From positions 24,117 through 88,116 of the forward strand of contig NZ_JPMD01000011.1 in NCBI RefSeq assembly GCF_000732635.1: a stretch of 64,000 nucleotides of DNA, given 5' to 3'. A program made the translations under genes and the position numbers. Positions 59,803 through 64,000 of this stretch are shown here, piece after piece (within the stretch, counting starts at the first letter, position 1; each line of letters begins with the position of its first letter). Under the pieces are notes generated by a model, which was not told where the DNA came from, searched no databases, and saw nothing but the letters and a program-made list of their open reading frames with translations. The stretch is from Clostridium sulfidigenes (lineage in GTDB: Bacteria > Bacillota > Clostridia > Clostridiales > Clostridiaceae).

Positions 59803-61092
59803 TTAAATTACATCCATGGAAATTAAATCCTCGTAGCTTTCACGTCTTACAATAATTCTTTCTTGTCCATCTTTTATCATCACTACAGCAGGCTTTGGAA
59901 TTTTATTATAATTGCTAGCCATGGAGTAATTATATGCACCTGTACTCATAACTGAAAGAATATCTCCTCTTTCTATAGAATGAGGCACCATTAAATCCCA
60001 TATTAGTATATCTCCTGATTCGCAGCATTTTCCAGCTATTGTAACTGTTTTATTTCTTTCATTATCCATTTTATTTGCTAAATATGCTTGATACTTTGCT
60101 GTATATAATGCGGTTCTTGGATTGTCTGGTAATCCTCCATCTATGGAGACATAGGTTCTTACTCCTGGAATATCCTTAATAGTTCCCACAGTGTAAAGAG
60201 TTATACCAGCTTCTCCAACCATCCATCTTCCTGGTTCAATGAAAATTTTAGGCATTTTGAGTCCATTTTCATAGGTTTTTTTCTTAATTACTTCCATTAT
60301 TGCATCAATAAAATAGCTTAGAGATTTTGGCTTATCACTTTCTAAATATTTTATGCCAAAGCCTCCTCCAACATTTAACTCTTCTATTTCTATATCTAAA
60401 TCATTTTTTAGCTTTTTCATCAATCTAATTGCATTTTCTATAGCTTTCAGATGGGAGGAGTTATCAAATAATTGTGAGCCTACATGGAAATGAATCCCTC
60501 TGAAGTTTATATTTCTTGATGTTGTTGCTATAGTTATAGCTTCCTTTATAATTTCATCATCTAATGGAATACCAAATTTAGAATCCTTTTGACCAGTACT
60601 TATATACTTATGAGTATTGCAATCTATATTTGGAGTTATTCTAAATAAGATATCTACAACTTTATTTGCTTCATTGGCAAGGTCATCAAGCACTTGTAAT
60701 TCATCTAAACTATCAACCACTATTCTTCCTACACTATACTCTATAGCCATTTTTAATTCTGCTGTTGTCTTGTTATTACCATGAAACATTATGTCCTTTG
60801 GGTCAATGCCAGCTCTAATTGCTACAAAAAGTTCCCCTCCTGATACTACATCTATTCCCATGCCTTCTTCTTTCATTATTTTACACATTTCTAAAGTCAA
60901 AAAAGCTTTACTTGCATAAAATGCCTTAGTGTTGGGATACTTTTCTATGAAACTTTCCTTTAATTCTTTACACTTGTTTCTTATGCAATCCTCAGATATT
61001 ACATATAAAGGTGTACCGTACTTTTGTGCTAATTCCTGAACATTACATCCATAAAAATATAAGTTTCCTTCTTTAATGCTATTTTGTAACAT
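59803..61092 (-). CDS. lysA: Diaminopimelate decarboxylase
   Basis: A fold-type III PLP enzyme of 429 residues that converts meso-diaminopimelate to L-lysine. The PLP lysine is in KAFYASKAF, the glycine loop in LNVGGGFGIKY, and the substrate-side GKCCESGDIL with EPGRWMVGEAG. Length fits LysA. It is paired with an AGCS transporter and a sigma-54 promoter, which is unusual for plain lysine biosynthesis and may point to an amino-acid catabolic or D-amino-acid role. An ornithine/arginine-type decarboxylase is less likely. Confidence 0.9.
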   Translation of the reverse strand: MLQNSIKEGNLYFYGCNVQELAQKYGTPLYVISEDCIRNKCKELKESFIEKYPNTKAFYASKAFLTLEMCKIMKEEGMGIDVVSGGELFVAIRAGIDPKDIMFHGNNKTTAELKMAIEYSVGRIVVDSLDELQVLDDLANEANKVVDILFRITPNIDCNTHKYISTGQKDSKFGIPLDDEIIKEAITIATTSRNINFRGIHFHVGSQLFDNSSHLKAIENAIRLMKKLKNDLDIEIEELNVGGGFGIKYLESDKPKSLSYFIDAIMEVIKKKTYENGLKMPKIFIEPGRWMVGEAGITLYTVGTIKDIPGVRTYVSIDGGLPDNPRTALYTAKYQAYLANKMDNERNKTVTIAGKCCESGDILIWDLMVPHSIERGDILSVMSTGAYNYSMASNYNKIPKPAVVMIKDGQERIIVRRESYEDLISMDVI

Positions 61093-61131
61093 ATCTATTG
61101 CCTCCTACTAAATTTCTTAAATTAATAGTAA

Positions 61132-61147
61132 AGCAATATCTATGCCA
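61132..61147 (-). promoter_or_regulatory. Sigma-54 promoter of lysA-AGCS
   Basis: On the minus strand TGGCATAGATATTGCT, matching TGGCAC-N5-TTGCW with one change in the -24 element. About 40 bp before the lysA start. Confidence 0.8.
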
Positions 61148-61303
61148 CATTTTTAAAAGATATTTACTAAATTAATCCCTTTAAAATAGCCATTTTTTTA
61201 TTAGTCTTTAAATATAGCTTATATGTTTTTCCACATTTTCGAACTATTCTAAATATTGTTTTCTAAAACTTTGATTTTGCTCAATATGTAAGAATTTAAA
61301 ATA

Positions 61304-61340
61304 GTTCATTTTTGCGAACACCATTCCGCATTAACGGAAT
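61304..61340. promoter_or_regulatory. Probable enhancer sites for the sigma-54 activator
   Basis: Two dyads: GTTC-ATTTTTGC-GAAC (61304-61319) and ATTCCG-CATTAA-CGGAAT (61323-61340), 157-208 bp upstream of the -24/-12 element, close to the end of the activator gene. Confidence 0.5.
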
Positions 61341-61354
61341 ATTTATATTTAATT

Positions 61355-63208
61355 TTATCTATAATCATTTATATTGATATTATATTTTTTTAATTTATCA
61401 TAAAAGCTTGTTTTTCCAACTTCTAATATGTTTAAACAAGCTTTAATATTTCCTTTATAAGCTCTTAAACAGTGAATTATTATTTTCTTTTCTGCTTCTT
61501 CTAAACCAACTTTTAAACTTTCATTTATTTCTTTTGTTTCATTTTTTGTATTGTATACTAATATATCTTTAGAATAAATTACGTTAGAATCATTTAAACT
61601 TATTGTTCTCTCGAGAACATTTTCTAATTCCCTTATATTCCCTAACCAAGATAAGCACATTAACTTGTTCATTGCTTCTCTAGTCATAGTAATGGGTTCT
61701 TTTTTTAATTTCTTAGATAAATTTTCAATTAACTTGTCCACCAATAAGGGTATATCTTCAATTCTATTTCTAAGAGGCTCAATGTATATAGGTATAATAT
61801 TGATTCTATAATATAAATCTTCTCTAAATTCCTTTTCCTTTATTAATTGTTCAAGATTTTTATTTGTAGCACATATAATTCTGGTGTCTACCTTAATTTC
61901 TTCTATTCCTCCAATTCTATAAAAGGTTTTATTTTGTAAAAAATTAAGTAGTTTCCCTTGAATCTTTAATGGCATTTCTCCTATTTCATCTAAAAATACA
62001 GTACCATTATTAGCCAATTCAAATAATCCTGGTTTACCTGACTTTCTTGAATTAGTAAACGCTCCACCTTCATATCCAAAAAGCTCACTTTCCAAAAGAC
62101 TTTCTGGTAATGATGCACAATTTATGTGAAGAAACTTATTATTTTTCCTATTACTGATATTATGAATTTCTTCTGCTAGAGTACTTTTTCCCGTTCCACT
62201 TTCCCCTAGTATTAATACCGTTGAATCTGTTTTTGATGATTTATAAGCTATTTTCTTAACATCATTTATATGGGCGCTTACCCCTTGAAACTTTTTGAAA
62301 CTTCTTGCTATATTTTCATCTTCTAATAATTTTTCTGTTTTTTTAAGATTTTTTAATAAAACGTTTCTTTCTTCTATTACTTCTTTCAATTCTGTTATGT
62401 CTTCAACTCTTAATATAGCCCCAATTTTATTTTCTTCTGAATATAACGGTATAATTGATGATAATGTAGCTATACCATTAATATTCATAAATTCATTTGT
62501 TACTATATTATCTTCTTTAGTAGCACACCTATAGAATTTATCCATTTCATTATTTCTTTCATGAACATTAAAAATGAAATCTCCAATAGGATTTATAGCC
62601 TGTGCATTCTTACCTTTTTCTCTAAAAATTCTCTCTTCTAATATGTATCTTAAACTTTCATTTCTAGCTGTATAGCCCTTACTTTGATAAAATACCAGTT
62701 CATTATTTCTAATTATCACCATATGTCCAACAGCATATCTATAATTCATACTATATATTGTGTCATTTATATTTATTCCTAATATTTTTTTACTATAGTC
62801 TATACTTAACCTATACTTTAATCCCCTATATACTCCATCAAGATATACTTCCCCACTTTGATCACTTACTTCTATAATTTTGTAATTCTCATTAACATGA
62901 TTATTAGAACTTTTATATATACCAAAGGCTAAAATTGAATCTCCCTTTTTAAGGTTTTTATTATAGATACCGATCTTCTCAAAGGACTTATAATCTAGTT
63001 CCCCATCGTCCTCACCAACTTTATTATCTACAATAAAAACCAGATCATCTTTTTTAAGTTTATCTGACTTATGACTAATTTTTGTAGATTCAAATATTCC
63101 AAATATCTCCTTAGCCTTTTTATTGTAAGTTGTTATTATTCCCTCTGTATCAATAACAATAACTCCTTGTGAAATATTATCTAGTATTTCATTTAAAGCT
63201 TCACCCAT
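61355..63208 (-). CDS. Sigma-54-dependent PAS/AAA+/Fis transcriptional activator
   Basis: About 617 residues. PAS-like N-terminus (GVIVIDTEGIITTYNKKAKE), a middle region, then the AAA+ domain: Walker A GESGTGKSTLAEEIH, Walker B TVFLDEIGEMPL, and a Fis-type helix-turn-helix at the end (IKACLNILEVGKTSFYDKLK). The sigma-54 loop reads GAFTNS in place of the usual GAFTGA. It probably activates the adjacent lysA-AGCS operon. The ATG at 63208 is chosen, since GGGGGAAG lies seven bases upstream; the ATG at 63223 lies within that site. Confidence 0.9.
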   Translation of the reverse strand: MGEALNEILDNISQGVIVIDTEGIITTYNKKAKEIFGIFESTKISHKSDKLKKDDLVFIVDNKVGEDDGELDYKSFEKIGIYNKNLKKGDSILAFGIYKSSNNHVNENYKIIEVSDQSGEVYLDGVYRGLKYRLSIDYSKKILGININDTIYSMNYRYAVGHMVIIRNNELVFYQSKGYTARNESLRYILEERIFREKGKNAQAINPIGDFIFNVHERNNEMDKFYRCATKEDNIVTNEFMNINGIATLSSIIPLYSEENKIGAILRVEDITELKEVIEERNVLLKNLKKTEKLLEDENIARSFKKFQGVSAHINDVKKIAYKSSKTDSTVLILGESGTGKSTLAEEIHNISNRKNNKFLHINCASLPESLLESELFGYEGGAFTNSRKSGKPGLFELANNGTVFLDEIGEMPLKIQGKLLNFLQNKTFYRIGGIEEIKVDTRIICATNKNLEQLIKEKEFREDLYYRINIIPIYIEPLRNRIEDIPLLVDKLIENLSKKLKKEPITMTREAMNKLMCLSWLGNIRELENVLERTISLNDSNVIYSKDILVYNTKNETKEINESLKVGLEEAEKKIIIHCLRAYKGNIKACLNILEVGKTSFYDKLKKYNININDYR

Positions 63209-63237
63209 AAGAACTTCCCCCATGTCTTACCCTATAA

Positions 63238-63278
63238 ATAAACTCCAACCCAAATTTAAAAATGAGATTGGAGTTTAT
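63238..63278 (-). terminator. Intrinsic terminator
   Basis: ATAAACTCCAA / TTGGAGTTTAT stem, 19-nt loop, T-rich tail. It follows the CoA-binding gene, just before the activator gene. Confidence 0.8.
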
Positions 63279-63358
63279 TTATTGTTTATTTATTAGTTAG
63301 ATCTTTCTAATCCATAGATTACACATTTGTTTTTAACATTTTCTATATTAAACAAGGA

Positions 63359-63736
63359 CTATAACTTCAATAATTCTACATGCATACAGTCTTCTAGTTC
63401 TATGTTAAAACCTAATTTTTTAGCTTCTTCTATAACTTCTTCATTAAAAGAACCTGGTTGGAACCATACATTTTTGATTCCTTTTGCTTTTATTTTTGGA
63501 AGAGCTTCTAAAGTAATTTTAGGATTAACTATTACATTTATTCCATCTATTAATTCTGGTAACTCTTCTATAGATTTATATAACTTTATTCCATCTATAG
63601 AATCATATTTAGGGTTTATTCCATAAACAGTGTATCCTCTATCCTCTAGTTCTCTAAAAATCTTGTATCCAAATCTTGTAGTATCAGTGGTAGCCCCAAG
63701 TAAAGCCCAGCGTTTTAAGTTAAGCATTTTATTCAT
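63359..63736 (-). CDS. CoA-binding domain protein, 125 aa
   Basis: A small Rossmann-fold protein (WALLGATTDTTRFGYKIFRE, YTVYGINPKYDSIDG, GIKNVWFQPGSFNEE), typical of the YccU/CoA_binding_2 family, which binds CoA. Function unknown. The ATG at 63736 follows TTAGGAG. The gene is separated from the activator by a terminator. Confidence 0.88.
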   Translation of the reverse strand: MNKMLNLKRWALLGATTDTTRFGYKIFRELEDRGYTVYGINPKYDSIDGIKLYKSIEELPELIDGINVIVNPKITLEALPKIKAKGIKNVWFQPGSFNEEVIEEAKKLGFNIELEDCMHVELLKL

Positions 63737-64000
63737 GTTTATCACTCCTAATCTTATTTTATATATATAGTTTGTTTATTTTTCATAGTTACTATTCTTT
63801 AATCCTATCATGTAGAATATATCTTTTCAATTCTAATAATGCAAAATAATTCATTGTGTATTTATACCCAATAAAAACTCTATTGATGCTAAGAAAATTG
63901 ATTACTATATTAAAATTATATATGTAGAATATATATAGATATATGATAACCTATTTATCTATGATATTAGTAAATTATATAAATTTCATGTATAATATCA

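Noticed and set aside
1..64000. tRNA or rRNA genes
   Set aside because: None was recognised by eye on either strand. A covariance search would be needed to be certain.

Overview
The window is low-GC Firmicutes DNA that reads as a Clostridium chromosome. Codon use is AT-rich, Shine-Dalgarno sites are strong, and TTG or GTG starts are frequent. Three CsxC-like exosporium proteins and a DUF4489 protein suggest a C. botulinum group I / C. sporogenes-like species. That species call is an inference.

Layout. 0-3.7 kb: housekeeping and orphan genes (methyltransferase, CopZ-like chaperone, branched-chain aminotransferase, a lone UviB/BhlA holin-like gene). 3.75-15.0 kb: a type I-B CRISPR-Cas locus, with about 37 spacers, a leader, cas6-cas3-cas5-cas7-cas8b, then cas4-cas2-cas1, all reading leftward. 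cas8b is interrupted at a run of nine A. The gap between cas8b and cas4 holds a candidate crRNA-like regulatory RNA whose pseudo-spacer matches the cas8b promoter. 15.2-17.3 kb: four mostly unrecognised genes, including a small Smr-domain protein. 17.7-26 kb: a lipoprotein, a six-gene ABC-transporter cassette and a DnaD-like/DnaB replication pair. An 86-bp direct repeat of the dnaB 3' end brackets the ABC cassette. 26-39.8 kb: small regulators, a coiled-coil gene bracketed by GGGGTCWGACCCC palindromes, PadR/DUF2812, an Rpn-family protein, a lytic transglycosylase, MerR and AraC regulators, and a MazG-like protein. 39.8-44.2 kb: a second full copy of the ABC cassette, with a truncated third copy at 50.3 kb. 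44.7-49.4 kb: spore-surface genes (three CsxC-like, one DUF4489).

50.9-56.3 kb looks like a toxin- or bacteriocin-type locus. An intact UviA/TcdR-like (group 5) sigma factor is followed by a UviB/BhlA holin-like gene and then by small cargo-like proteins of a family I do not recognise. Promoters of the form TTTACA-N15/16-CTCTTT-like lie before the sigma gene and before both cargo units. The second half is a decayed duplicate: its sigma gene has lost its start codon and is frameshifted, and its uviB is reduced to a scar, but its promoter and cargo genes remain. A glutaredoxin-cysteine desulfurase fusion lies next to it.

56.5-64 kb: an MFS efflux gene with a leader peptide and attenuator, then a lysA-AGCS amino-acid transporter operon with a sigma-54 promoter, its presumed enhancer-binding activator, and a CoA-binding protein.

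The two most interesting signals are (1) the crRNA-like RNA at about 13093-13168, which matches the cas8b promoter at 16 of its first 18 pseudo-spacer positions, with the only mismatches at positions 6 and 12; and (2) the sigma/holin/cargo locus with its duplicated, partly decayed architecture.
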